From positions 1 through 61,419 of the forward strand of contig WRBI01000011.1 of assembly GCA_009784625.1 (NCBI GenBank): DNA of 61,419 nucleotides, in the 5' to 3' direction. A program made the position numbers and the translations under genes. This DNA comes from Oscillospiraceae bacterium. Lineage in GTDB: Bacteria > Bacillota > Clostridia > Oscillospirales > Ruminococcaceae. This document shows positions 26,573 through 35,606 of this stretch, piece after piece (position 1 is the first letter of the stretch; every line of letters starts with the position of its first letter). The notes below the pieces were generated by a model, which saw only the letters and a program-made list of their open reading frames with translations, did not search any database and had not been told where the DNA came from.

Positions 26573-27775
26573 ATGAATCACTATAAATACAAAATGGATC
26601 GCCATGTAAGCTCGCTTAGCGATCAAGAGCTGGTGCGCAGGCGGACGGCTGCGCAAAAATATATGACGGAAAACGACATTGACTGCATCCTCATGTTTGG
26701 CTTTGAATCCAAACAGGGCGGCGCAATCCGCTATTTCTGTGACTGGCCGGCGGATTTCTGTCACTACGGCTCTTTCTTGCTTGTCCCCAAAGAGGGCGAG
26801 ATGGCGCTCTTTGCCCATGGTCCATTTATGAACAAAGCAATGCCTTACGGTGAACGCGGCCTGGAACTGAACTTCGGCTCGCCCTTTACCCCCATGTGGC
26901 TGTCGGCCAAAGATTACTTCCCGCCCCCGGCCGTCAAGTGGCTGAAAAAGCGCGGCTATAAAAAGCTGGGTATCTACCACAAAAACATGGTGCCGTTTTA
27001 CTTTACCGACTACATCATGAAAAACCTTGAGGGCGCAACGCTGACCGGCGTAGACGATGGGCTGGACGCCATTCGCGCAATCAAATCGGAAGAAGAACTG
27101 GCCCTGATCCGCGAAGCGGTGCAGATTCACGACCGGATCTACGCGGCGGCGCCCATTTTCCTGCGCCCCGGCCGCCTGGAGCGCGACGTGGCCACCGAGC
27201 TCAAGAAAGCCGCCTGGGACCTCGGCGCAGAGGGCTTTAACATCCGAATCTGCACCGACCCCCAAAAGGCAAAACACAAGATATTCGAGTTCCAAAACTC
27301 GGTTATCCAAGAGGGCGATGTGGTTGACTTGCGCGTCCAGGTGTGCGCGCCCGGCAGCTATTGGGGCGACCTTTCCCGGATGTGGGTGGTTTATAGCGAC
27401 CCATCCGATGCACTGCAAAAAGCAAACAGCGACTCGGTCAAAATGCAAAACGAACTGGCCAAGCTGGCAGTGCCGAACGCAAAAGCGTCCGAGCTGATCA
27501 GCGCATTGCACAAGTTCCAGGAAGAGAACGGCTACCGGAAAGAAGCCGGCTTCTTTGGAAACGGGCAAGGGACAGACATCGTTGAGCGCCCGGCGTTCCT
27601 GCCAGAAGAGACCATGCTGCTGCAAGAGAATATGCTGATCTCTCTGGGCATAGGCATGGAAAATGATGAAACATGGGCCTTTAACGCAGACAACTTCCTG
27701 ATAACAAAGAACGGCGCGGTACGCTTGAACGAGACCGCACAAGGGCTGTTTACCAACACGTTTACCACCTTATAA
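26573..27775 (+). CDS. M24-fold (creatinase/prolidase-like) protein, copy 3
   Basis: A 400-residue third paralogue and the most divergent at the active site: first Asp to Gln ('RVQV'), second Asp kept ('GDLSR'), His to Asn ('GNGQG'), first Glu kept ('QENML'), last Glu to Ala ('NADNF'). With the histidine lost it is unlikely to be a metallopeptidase and may be a partner subunit or a binding protein. GGGAG lies six bases before the ATG. It ends the M24 operon and is followed by a strong palindrome shared with the convergent permease gene. Confidence 0.8.
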   Translation: MNHYKYKMDRHVSSLSDQELVRRRTAAQKYMTENDIDCILMFGFESKQGGAIRYFCDWPADFCHYGSFLLVPKEGEMALFAHGPFMNKAMPYGERGLELNFGSPFTPMWLSAKDYFPPPAVKWLKKRGYKKLGIYHKNMVPFYFTDYIMKNLEGATLTGVDDGLDAIRAIKSEEELALIREAVQIHDRIYAAAPIFLRPGRLERDVATELKKAAWDLGAEGFNIRICTDPQKAKHKIFEFQNSVIQEGDVVDLRVQVCAPGSYWGDLSRMWVVYSDPSDALQKANSDSVKMQNELAKLAVPNAKASELISALHKFQEENGYRKEAGFFGNGQGTDIVERPAFLPEETMLLQENMLISLGIGMENDETWAFNADNFLITKNGAVRLNETAQGLFTNTFTTL

Positions 27776-27783
27776 GGCAAAGC

Positions 27784-27813
27784 GTATAACCGGCAGGGGA
27801 CTGCCGGTTATAC
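27784..27813. terminator. Palindromic terminator between convergent genes
   Basis: GTATAACCGGCAG (27784-27796) and CTGCCGGTTATAC (27801-27813) form a perfect 13-bp stem with a four-base loop, between the stops at 27775 and 27844. There is no long T-run on either side. Confidence 0.7.
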
Positions 27814-27843
27814 AAAGGTTTAGAACTTATGTGCGTTAAAGGC

Positions 27844-28752
27844 TTATATCAGCAAGATCAGCAGCGGCGCGGTAGCCAGCGAAAGAACGGTGGAAAACAA
27901 AATACACCGCAGCGCAAAAATGTGATCGCCCCCGTACTTTTGGGCAAGAGCCGCCGTTGTCATCCCCACCGGCATAGCCATATGTATCACCATTACACCT
28001 GTCATAACAGGGTCTGCACCGGCCAGCTTCATCAAGATCAGCAGTGCGCCGGGCAATGCGATCAGCCTGACAAAACTGAGCAGCGCCACGTCGCGGTCAA
28101 CGACCTTTTGTGCGGGCAGGTCGGCGAGAATCATCCCGATTATGATCATGGACAGTGGAACTGTACACTCACCGATGGCGCGAAATGCCGTGTCGATCGG
28201 GTAGGGGATGGCAACGTCAAAAAACAGGCGCGCGCTGCCCAGCAAAACCGCGATGGTGGCCGGGTGAAGAAGAACATTTTTGACCTTGGTCCGAATGTCG
28301 GAGTCCACAAAGAGTGAGATGCCCGCCGTAAAGATAAACACGCGGATGGGGATCATAAAGAACGAGCTGTAGATAAGGCCCAGCTGTCCGTAAATCTGCC
28401 CGGAAACCGGAATCCCAATGAACCCCGCGTTGCTGATAATTGTGCCGTACTGCATCACCCTGCGCCTGCCGGAAAGCACAGAGCGGTAGATGACCTTGCT
28501 GATGCCAAGGCTTGCGAACATACACGCGAAGCCGATGAGCACAAGCTGTGGTATCAAATGGGTGTTCGCCTGGCCTTGGTCTATGTTATAGGAGCTGAAG
28601 ATCATAAACGGCAGGGTGACATAAAGCAGGAAGTCGGTGAAGAGCGGGGAGGCTTCTTTGGGCATGGCGCCGCACTTTCTGAGCACCACACCCACGAACA
28701 CGTAGATCGCAAGCGTTATCTGCAGTTGCAGCATCAACAAGAATTGTTCCAT
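27844..28752 (-). CDS. AEC-family (auxin efflux carrier-like) permease
   Basis: A 302-residue membrane protein with about ten hydrophobic helices and the split layout of the AEC family. Members in bacteria export or import organic acids such as malate. 'LYVTLPFMIFSS' in the N-terminal half and 'NAGFIGIPVSGQIYG' are family-like helix breaks. GGAGC lies four bases before the ATG. It sits between the M24 operon and the TRAP transporter and is divergent from the latter, so it probably moves a substrate or product of the same pathway. Confidence 0.85.
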   Translation of the reverse strand: MEQFLLMLQLQITLAIYVFVGVVLRKCGAMPKEASPLFTDFLLYVTLPFMIFSSYNIDQGQANTHLIPQLVLIGFACMFASLGISKVIYRSVLSGRRRVMQYGTIISNAGFIGIPVSGQIYGQLGLIYSSFFMIPIRVFIFTAGISLFVDSDIRTKVKNVLLHPATIAVLLGSARLFFDVAIPYPIDTAFRAIGECTVPLSMIIIGMILADLPAQKVVDRDVALLSFVRLIALPGALLILMKLAGADPVMTGVMVIHMAMPVGMTTAALAQKYGGDHIFALRCILFSTVLSLATAPLLILLI

Positions 28753-29045
28753 TTACGCTCCTTTTTTGCGGCCAGCCTGATAAGCCGCCGCTAAGACATT
28801 TTATCACAAGATGACGATCAGGGTCAAACTTCTACAAGGGATTATATGCAATTGATCACAACACGGGAAAGGGGCTGGGGGTAAAAGCTTTTCGCGGTGG
28901 AAGGGAAAGGCATTTCACCGGCGAAAACAGAAAATATCAAAGCAAAAACGTTAGAAAGCCAAACTGTTATAACCCGCGTTGTAGATTGGTGTTTTGTAAC
29001 GCGGCGAAATGCTTGTTACTTGTCATGAATTAAGGAGGAAAAACA

Positions 29046-30143
29046 TTGAAAAAGCATCTGAAGAAGACTTGGGCCATCGCTATTGCGCTGATGCTGGCAC
29101 TCACCGCTTGTGGTGTTGGCGGCGCCGACACCGGCAGCACACCCGCCCCGGCCGCGGGTGGCGGCGATGCCGCAGGCGGAGGAGAAAATCTGCCCACTTA
29201 TAACTTTATTTGGGCGCACATGTTTGCGGGCAACCACCACATCCACACCGGCATAATCGAACCCCTGGTTGAAGAACTGCGTGAGCGAAGCGGCGGGCGG
29301 ATTAACATCGAAGTGATCCCCGGCGGCGCCATCTCGACCAACGCATCAGCCCTGGATGATGTAGCGTCCGGGTCGGTGGACTTTGTCTGGTCACAGCCGG
29401 GCAACAACCCCGGGCGCTTTCTTTTGACCGAAATGCTTGAGTTCCCTGAACACTTTACCTCGGCCGAAGAAGCCACATCCGTATTTTGGGATCTGTTTGA
29501 GAGCAACGAAGCCCTACAGCAAGAGCACAGCGAATATAAATTAATTGCATTCTTTACAACCGAAACCGGCAACATCTATAACCGCACCCGGCCGGTCACC
29601 AGCCCGGCAGACACAGTTGGGCTTCTTCTTCGGACACCCAGCCCGATGACTGAGCGCACCCTGCAGGCTTACGGGGCTTCCACCGTTAACATGCCTATGG
29701 GAGATACTTACGACAACATCGACCGCGGTATTGTAGACGGCGCGGGTTCCAACCACTCGGGCGTTGCCCAGTTCAGTCTGTATGAAGTGGTCAATTTCGC
29801 CACCCATGGCCTGAACCTGTATGTTTCCCCTATGTACTTCGCCATGAGCTGGAACGCCTGGAACAACCTGCATCCCGAAGACCAGGCTTTGATTACCGAG
29901 GTTACCCAAAGGGGTCTGAGTATGCGCGGCGCCATTCAGTACGACAACTTTGCCGTTCAGGGGCTTGAGAGAATCGAAGCAGCCGGCGTTGAAGTACACA
30001 GGCTGACTGACGAAGAGAGGGCCGCTTTCTTTGAGCTTGGGCTTTCCGTAGTTGATGCACACATTGCCGCTGTTGAAGGGCAAGGCTTGCCTGGCCAGGC
30101 ATTCCATGATCAACTGATTGCCGCGAGAGACGCTCGCCGTTAG
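29046..30143 (+). CDS. dctP: TRAP transporter solute-binding lipoprotein (DctP family)
   Basis: A 365-residue extracytoplasmic binding protein with a lipoprotein signal peptide and lipobox LTAC (Cys22), followed by a Gly/Ala-rich spacer. The core is DctP-like: 'RSGGRINIEVIPGGAIS', the ligand-contact arginine region 'VGLLLRTP', and 'GIVDGAGSNHSG'. It captures an organic acid for the DctQM permease. The start is TTG at 29046 with AAGGAGG seven bases upstream. The 293-bp divergent intergenic region before it contains two weak inverted repeats (about 28897-28925 and 28974-29005) that could be regulatory. Confidence 0.9.
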   Translation: MKKHLKKTWAIAIALMLALTACGVGGADTGSTPAPAAGGGDAAGGGENLPTYNFIWAHMFAGNHHIHTGIIEPLVEELRERSGGRINIEVIPGGAISTNASALDDVASGSVDFVWSQPGNNPGRFLLTEMLEFPEHFTSAEEATSVFWDLFESNEALQQEHSEYKLIAFFTTETGNIYNRTRPVTSPADTVGLLLRTPSPMTERTLQAYGASTVNMPMGDTYDNIDRGIVDGAGSNHSGVAQFSLYEVVNFATHGLNLYVSPMYFAMSWNAWNNLHPEDQALITEVTQRGLSMRGAIQYDNFAVQGLERIEAAGVEVHRLTDEERAAFFELGLSVVDAHIAAVEGQGLPGQAFHDQLIAARDARR

Positions 30144-30252
30144 TTCTGTTTAATGCGCGCTGCGGCGGCACTTTACCGCCGCAGCCACAATCTTCTTTCG
30201 AAATGAAACGCGCGCCTAAACGAAACTTCCGGCGCGAGCAGGAGGCACTTCA

Positions 30253-30738
30253 ATGCGAAAATTAGTAGAAAAACTGAACCACTTTCTGCATTATTTAAGC
30301 GCCTTTTTTATCTTGGCGCTCATGTTTATGACGCTTGCAGAAATTGTCATGCGCAGGTTTTTGAACATGCCGCTGGCGGGTACTTTTGAACTGACCATGA
30401 TGTTTCTTTCTTTGGCGGTCTTTTTTGGGTGCGGCTTTGCCCAGCAGAACGGTATGCACGTTGTCATCGATTTTTTATATGAGCGCCTGCCCCGCAGATG
30501 GCGCAGAGTCCTCTCGGTGCTGAGCACCGTATTGTTCGCCGCCATTTCGGTTCTCATGTTTTGGACCGTATTTCAGGACGCGATCCGCCGTGTGGGCACC
30601 GGCGATGTGACCTCTACCTTGCAATTGCCTTTTTACCCCTTTGTGTTTGCGTCGGCTTTGGGGCTTTTGGGGCTGCTTTTGGCAGTTCTCTGCACATTGT
30701 ATTATGTCGTAGTTGAAAAGGGGGTGCTTGGTGAATGA
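30253..30738 (+). CDS. dctQ: TRAP transporter small permease (DctQ family)
   Basis: A 161-residue protein with four predicted membrane helices, the usual size and layout of the TRAP small subunit. The 'MRRFLNMPLAGTFELT' stretch after helix 1 is family-typical. It forms the membrane complex with DctM. AGGAGG lies seven bases before the ATG. Its stop overlaps the dctM start (ATGA). Confidence 0.9.
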   Translation: MRKLVEKLNHFLHYLSAFFILALMFMTLAEIVMRRFLNMPLAGTFELTMMFLSLAVFFGCGFAQQNGMHVVIDFLYERLPRRWRRVLSVLSTVLFAAISVLMFWTVFQDAIRRVGTGDVTSTLQLPFYPFVFASALGLLGLLLAVLCTLYYVVVEKGVLGE

Positions 30739-32036
30739 CCCCGGTTGATGTTGGAATTATCGGTGTTATCGCCCTGATTGTTTTACTCTTTTTGCGTGTA
30801 CCTGTTGGATTTGCGATGGTCATCGTCTCGGTAGTCGGCACAGTCGTCTTGACCGGGAATATCACTTCCACGCTGTCTAGTCTTGGGCTGAATATCTTTT
30901 TGATTACCCAGAACTTTAACTTAAGCGTTGTTCCGCTCTTTGTTTTGATGGGCTGCTTTTTGGGCAAGGCCAACCTGGGCGGGGACTTGCTCGCGGTTAT
31001 GAACGCCCTGGTCGGCCGTTACAAAGGCGGGCTGGCCATGGCTACAATCGGCGCGGCGGCTGTCTTCAGCGCGGTCTGCGGATCGGTTGTCGCGGCGGTT
31101 TCCACCATTTCAAACGTTTCGGTTCCCGAGATGAAGAAGTACAAGTACGACGAGGGCTTTGCCGCCGGTACAGCTTCGGTCAGCAGCGCCGCGGGTGTCG
31201 TTATCCCGCCCAGCACAGCGCTGGTCGTATACGGTGCGGTAACTGAAGAATCAATCGGCGCGGTTTTGATCGCGGGGATTCTGCCAGGCATCGTTCTGAT
31301 GATTATGCTCACCCTGACCGTGCCTGTTGTGATGAAGTTCATGCCCCATCTGGCCCCCGAGCCGTCCAAAGAAAAAATCCCGTTCCCGTGGGAGAAGCTG
31401 AAGATCGTGTGGGTTGTACCCGCCATCTTTTTGATCAGCATGGGCGGTATTTACATGGGATTCTTTACCCCAACCGAAGCCGGGTCGGTCGGTGCGTTTT
31501 TGTCGCTGATCTTTGCACTTTGCACCCGCCGGATGAGCAAAGACGCTTTCTTGGATTCGATCAAAGTTACGGTAAAGATTACCGGCATGGTGTTCTTCCT
31601 TCTGATCGGCGGCAAGATTTTCGGCTCGTTCTTGGCCAGAAGCCTTCTGCCCCTGCACTTGAGCAGATGGATCGCCGGTCTTGAAATCTCACCTTTCTTG
31701 ATTATCATGGTCGTTTTGTTCATCTACACATTCCTTGGGTTGTTTATGGACGAAATGGCCACCCTGGTCATCATGACACCCATCATCTACCCGGTTGTTA
31801 TTGCCATGGGTTACAGCGGCATTTGGTTCGGCGTTATGAGCATTCTGATGCTGATCTTGGGCTTTTTGACTCCGCCGGTCGGCATAGTGACGCTGGTGGG
31901 CGCTTCGGTCAGCAAGGTGCCGTCCTCTAAGGTATTTATGGCACAGTGGCCGTTTTGGATCACGATTATTCTGGCGTGTATCCTGATTGCCGCGGTTCCT
32001 GACATTGCCCTGATTCTGCCGAATACATTGCGGTAG
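30735..32036 (+). CDS. dctM: TRAP transporter large permease (DctM family)
   Basis: A 433-residue membrane protein with about 12 hydrophobic helices, the substrate-translocating and ion-coupling subunit of the TRAP transporter. Family motifs seen: 'VPLFVLMGCFLGKANLGGDLL', 'GVVIPPSTALVVYG' and 'LGFLTPPVGIVTLVG'. It is translationally coupled to dctQ by a four-base overlap and ends with a terminator. Complete and normal in length. Confidence 0.93.
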   Translation: MTPVDVGIIGVIALIVLLFLRVPVGFAMVIVSVVGTVVLTGNITSTLSSLGLNIFLITQNFNLSVVPLFVLMGCFLGKANLGGDLLAVMNALVGRYKGGLAMATIGAAAVFSAVCGSVVAAVSTISNVSVPEMKKYKYDEGFAAGTASVSSAAGVVIPPSTALVVYGAVTEESIGAVLIAGILPGIVLMIMLTLTVPVVMKFMPHLAPEPSKEKIPFPWEKLKIVWVVPAIFLISMGGIYMGFFTPTEAGSVGAFLSLIFALCTRRMSKDAFLDSIKVTVKITGMVFFLLIGGKIFGSFLARSLLPLHLSRWIAGLEISPFLIIMVVLFIYTFLGLFMDEMATLVIMTPIIYPVVIAMGYSGIWFGVMSILMLILGFLTPPVGIVTLVGASVSKVPSSKVFMAQWPFWITIILACILIAAVPDIALILPNTLR

Positions 32037-32050
32037 ACCGCAGAAAAAAT

Positions 32051-32081
32051 CGGTGGGGCGTAAAGCCGCACCGGTTTTTTT
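32051..32081 (+). terminator. Intrinsic terminator of the TRAP operon
   Basis: CGGTGGGGC and GCCGCACCG form a stem around GTAAA, followed by seven T. It also lies just downstream of the convergent amidohydrolase stop. Confidence 0.85.
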
Positions 32082-32096
32082 GCCACATAAAGAATC

Positions 32097-32969
32097 TCAC
32101 TGAAAAACGAATGTGGCGCAAATCTTTTTATTTGCTTTTTGCAGCTGCGCTTCAAATGGGTGTTCGGGCAGCCCGCTTGCCTCTTTGAGCAGTTTAAGCT
32201 CAGTGCGCACCCCCTCACCGTGAGGAACGCCATGTGCGCCGCTGTCGGAGCCGGACGCCACCAATACACCTTTCGCGAAAGCCCGGCGCAAGGCGGCCAT
32301 CTGCTTGACGAAAATTTCGCCGGCCACCGCACTCTGCTTTGCGAAGACAGCTACAGGGGCAAGGGTAGGCACCCAAACCGCTTCGGTTTGCACAAGCAAA
32401 TCAAGGCAGGCATCGTTCATAAAGTAGCCGTGCTCAACGCTGTCAACCCCTGCTTTCAGAGCCGCCTGGATGGTCTCGCTGCCGTTGACATGGGCCATTA
32501 CCCGAAAACCCTCCTGATGGGAGATTTGAATAAGTGTGCCGATTTCGTCGGCCGAAAGAGAGGGGCAGGACAGCTCACCGCAGTCCGCAAATGTCATGAT
32601 CCCCGACAGCATCAGCTTGATAAAGTCGGCCCCTTCTTCTTTGGATTTGATGACCAGCGTTCGAAAATCCGAAATCGTGTGATATGGGCGGCCGAGCTTA
32701 CTGCCATAATGTCCGTTCTTGTATATGGCAAAGGCCGGCGCAGCATATCGAATCCCATAAGCTGGGGCGATTTCTCGGGCATAGGCACAAACCCCCAAGT
32801 TGTCGCCGCCATCCCGAAAGTAGGACACCCCGCTGTTTTGCAGGGCCTTAAAGCTGGTTCTGAGGGCGGTGGCATCTATTTTGGAACTATGCCGGGTGCG
32901 GGCCGCGCCGAGGCCGGTTTCATCCAGCAGGATATGTCCGTGGCATTCGTACAGGTTTGGCGCGGCCAT
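32097..32969 (-). CDS. Compact amidohydrolase
   Basis: A 290-residue metal-dependent hydrolase of the amidohydrolase superfamily (imidazolonepropionase/prolidase-like group). All metal-centre motifs are present: H10-x-H12 ('CHGH'), a carboxylated-Lys candidate in 'FIKLMLSG', His in 'MAHVNG', His in 'VEHGY', and Asp in 'GSDSG'. It starts almost at the HxH motif and is about 100 residues shorter than usual, lacking the N- and C-terminal strands that make the beta-sandwich. The ribosome site (GGATGGTG) is weak, so a different start cannot be excluded, but the promoter at 33020-33049 leaves little room upstream. Confidence 0.8.
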   Translation of the reverse strand: MAAPNLYECHGHILLDETGLGAARTRHSSKIDATALRTSFKALQNSGVSYFRDGGDNLGVCAYAREIAPAYGIRYAAPAFAIYKNGHYGSKLGRPYHTISDFRTLVIKSKEEGADFIKLMLSGIMTFADCGELSCPSLSADEIGTLIQISHQEGFRVMAHVNGSETIQAALKAGVDSVEHGYFMNDACLDLLVQTEAVWVPTLAPVAVFAKQSAVAGEIFVKQMAALRRAFAKGVLVASGSDSGAHGVPHGEGVRTELKLLKEASGLPEHPFEAQLQKANKKICATFVFQ

Positions 32970-33019
32970 TGCATCACCATCCAGCTATTTTCTGCAAAAC
33001 TTATGGCTTTCAAGTTAAA

Positions 33020-33049
33020 ATTATATCATAAGTAAAGCAACATTCGCAA
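33020..33049 (-). promoter_or_regulatory. Promoter of the amidohydrolase gene
   Basis: Read on the minus strand: TTGCGA (33049-33044), an 18-base spacer and TATAAT (33025-33020), with TG placed as an extended -10. It is back-to-back with the metVF-hdr operon promoter. Confidence 0.6.
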
Positions 33050-33070
33050 GTTGTATATACTGATACTCCC

Positions 33071-33099
33071 TTGCAATCAAAGTGAATGTATAGTATAAT
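33071..33099 (+). promoter_or_regulatory. Promoter of the hdr-metVF-flx operon
   Basis: TTGCAA (33071-33076), a 17-base spacer and a perfect TATAAT (33094-33099). The leader is about 95 bases long, AT-rich, with no obvious riboswitch or terminator. No other promoter-like gap occurs until the 45229 stop, so a transcript of about 12 kb is expected. Confidence 0.78.
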
Positions 33100-33201
33100 A
33101 ATTACACTAAATTATAACTAAAAATTAAAAATTTGTGAACGATTCCAACATGTTATCTGTTTTCGTTTTGACTTTAAGAATATTAAAGAGAGGTGTAGGC
33201 A

Positions 33202-34212
33202 TTGAGGCGAGTGATGGTGATTGGGGCGGGGCTTTCCGGCTGTGTTGCGGCGGAAAAGCTGGCCGGCCGCGGCGTAAGCGTCACGCTGATAGAAAAATTG
33301 CCCGCAATCGGCGGCAAGGTGCGCTCTTATGGCTGTAAGGCCACTGACACCTGCCAGGACTGCGGCGTTTGTCTGACCGGCGGCTTGTGGGATAAGGTTT
33401 CGCGCCACCCCAATATCCGTGTGATAACCGGCGCTGTGGTCAAAGATATTACCGGCCGGCCGGGTGACTTTACCGCAACGATCGATGACGGCGCATCCGT
33501 GCAGTATATAAGCGGTCTGGAGGCCGCCCTGGTCAGCACAGGTTTTGAGGGTCAAACCGGCAGATTTTCCTCTCACTTGCAAATTGAAGGGGGACAGGGG
33601 CTGATTACCGGCGGACAGCTGGAAGAGCTTATGCTGGGCAGAACAAGCACCGGCCTGTTCGAAGCCCCGCCCCAAAGCGTTGCTTTTATCCAGTGTGTCG
33701 GTTCGCGGGATCAAAACGAAGGCGGGCTTTATTGTTCGAAAGTTTGTTGCGCCTACTCCACCCGGTCGGCCAAAGTGATCGCGAGCTATTACCCGGACTG
33801 CAAGATCACCTTCTTTTACATGGAGCTGCAAAATGTAAAAAATACCGACTACTTCTCCGGCTTGCGGGAACAAGGGATGGAATTTATCAAATGCAGGCCG
33901 CTCCGGGTCAGCGGCGGTGAGCCGGCTGTAGTGGAGTACGATGACCCGGCCGGTGGAATGAAGCACCGCGAATTTGACCTTGTGGTGATGTCCGAGGGGA
34001 TACATGCCGGGCAAGACAACGACCGGATCGCTGAGTTGTATGGGCTGGGCCAGGACGAAAACGGTTTCCTTTCCGCGAGCGGGGCGAAAGCCGGCGTATA
34101 TCTTTCCGGCTGTGCGCGGACCCCTTTAAAAATCGCGGAGGCATACGCCGATTCGGTGGCGGTGGCGGGCATGATTCTGGCCGGCCCTGAAAACAAGGGG
34201 GTGTCGGGATGA
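33202..34212 (+). CDS. HdrA-like flavoprotein, N-terminal piece of a split HdrA
   Basis: A 336-residue protein homologous to the flavin domain of heterodisulfide reductase subunit A. The FAD motif 'VIGAGLSGCVAAEKL' is at the start, a Cys group 'CKATDTCQDCGVC' replaces the usual N-terminal cluster ligands, and the HdrA signature 'IQCVGSRD...YCSKVCC' lies at about 168-190. It lacks C-terminal ferredoxin domains, which are found on the next gene. The start is TTG at 33202 behind GAGAGGTG; GTG at 33211 is possible. Its stop overlaps the next start (ATGA), so the two proteins are made together and may form one HdrA-like unit. Confidence 0.85.
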   Translation: MRRVMVIGAGLSGCVAAEKLAGRGVSVTLIEKLPAIGGKVRSYGCKATDTCQDCGVCLTGGLWDKVSRHPNIRVITGAVVKDITGRPGDFTATIDDGASVQYISGLEAALVSTGFEGQTGRFSSHLQIEGGQGLITGGQLEELMLGRTSTGLFEAPPQSVAFIQCVGSRDQNEGGLYCSKVCCAYSTRSAKVIASYYPDCKITFFYMELQNVKNTDYFSGLREQGMEFIKCRPLRVSGGEPAVVEYDDPAGGMKHREFDLVVMSEGIHAGQDNDRIAELYGLGQDENGFLSASGAKAGVYLSGCARTPLKIAEAYADSVAVAGMILAGPENKGVSG

Positions 34213-35606
34213 ATGTGCTGATTGTCGGCCAGAACAAGTTGGGCAAACAGGCGTGTGAATACTTTGCCGGGAGGGGATGGATGCCGGTTCTGCTTGCGGA
34301 TATAAGCCAGCTGCGCGCCCTGCACGGACAGGCCGGGGGTTTTGTTGCCAAGACCAAAAGCGGCGAAATCAAAGCCGAGGCAGTGGTCCTAACCGAACAG
34401 CCGTCCGCGCCGCCGCCCGAAATCGCGGGACTGTCCACCCGCTCTCTCTATGAAAATGACAAGGCGGCGGTCACGACCAAAACCGACCGGCTTGAACCGG
34501 TGGTCTTCCTGCTTGATTACGTTTGTGAGTCACCTTTGGCGGCAACAATCAGGGCGCTTGGCGACGCCGCACAGCTGGCCAAAGCCAAGCGCAGGGTTTA
34601 CTATCTGGCCAGGTTTGTACGCACAGCGGGGCAGGGGATCGAAACCCTTTACCGGGATGCCAGAATCGCGGGCGTGACTTTCTTAAAGTATGAGACGCTG
34701 GAAATCACCGCCGACCAAGATACCGAAGTGTTCTCGGTTAAGGCAAGCGACGGCGTGGAGGAACTTGCGCTGAAGACCAGGACTGTTTACGCCGACGGCG
34801 GCCGGGAGGTGGGTGAGCGGTTCTCTTTGGCGGCAAGTAAGTTAAATCTTACATCCGGTGAGAACGGATACCTCACCGAAGATAAATATTACCTCTCACC
34901 TGTGCGTACCAGCCGCAGGGGTGTTTATCACATCCCCCGCGATCTCGCGGCCGAACGGTTGGTCGAAGGGCTGGGCTACATACATGCAAGCGCACTAAGC
35001 AGCTTATGGGACTTACCAACACAGGGGGCTGCGGTCATTGACGGCGAGAAGTGTGTGCTTTGCTACAGCTGTTATCGGGCCTGTACGCACGCGGCGCTCA
35101 GACCGGATACCGCCGCCCGGCGGATGCAAAGCTTAAGCGAAGCCTGTGCCGGGTGCGGTTCTTGTGCAAGTATCTGCCCGGGCAACGCGATCACGCTGGA
35201 AAAAGACGAAAGTATCCCAACCATTGGCGACAAGTCGGAGAAATCGCTGGTCATCTGCTGTGAGAACTCAGCGGCTGCCGGTGCGCAACGGGCGCTTTCC
35301 ATGTTGGGCAAGGACGCCGCACAGATTGAAACCCGAACCGTTCCCTGCGGCGGGCGGGTCAGCTTTGAAAGGCTTGCCGAAGAGGTTGGCCGCTACCGAA
35401 ATGTGATGGTGGCCGTCTGTGTGGATGATGCTTGCCGACACTTTAACGGAAACAAGCGGGCTTGCGCCCAAAGTACACGCCTGAGCGAGATGCTGGGTGC
35501 TGCCGGGCTTGCGCCCGACCGGATTTGTTTTACACAGGTATCACACGCGATGCCCGGCGTTTTTCGGGATGCGCTGCGCGAAATGATAAAGGGGGGATCA
35601 AGTTGA
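34209..35606 (+). CDS. HdrA-like C-terminal piece with two 4Fe-4S sites and MvhD-like domain
   Basis: A 465-residue protein in three parts: an N-terminal Rossmann-like region (about 1-270, 'VLIVGQNKLGKQACEYF') with a degenerate HdrA-like core; two [4Fe-4S] motifs (CVLCYSCYRAC, and CAGCGSCASICP) at about 280-325; and a C-terminal domain that resembles MvhD ('VICCENSA', 'VPCGGR', 'VCVDDACRHFNGN'). It probably passes electrons from the HdrA flavin of the preceding protein. Translational overlap on both sides (ATGA with 33202, TTGA with metV) shows tight coupling. The combination of domains is inferred from motifs. Confidence 0.8.
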   Translation: MNVLIVGQNKLGKQACEYFAGRGWMPVLLADISQLRALHGQAGGFVAKTKSGEIKAEAVVLTEQPSAPPPEIAGLSTRSLYENDKAAVTTKTDRLEPVVFLLDYVCESPLAATIRALGDAAQLAKAKRRVYYLARFVRTAGQGIETLYRDARIAGVTFLKYETLEITADQDTEVFSVKASDGVEELALKTRTVYADGGREVGERFSLAASKLNLTSGENGYLTEDKYYLSPVRTSRRGVYHIPRDLAAERLVEGLGYIHASALSSLWDLPTQGAAVIDGEKCVLCYSCYRACTHAALRPDTAARRMQSLSEACAGCGSCASICPGNAITLEKDESIPTIGDKSEKSLVICCENSAAAGAQRALSMLGKDAAQIETRTVPCGGRVSFERLAEEVGRYRNVMVAVCVDDACRHFNGNKRACAQSTRLSEMLGAAGLAPDRICFTQVSHAMPGVFRDALREMIKGGSS

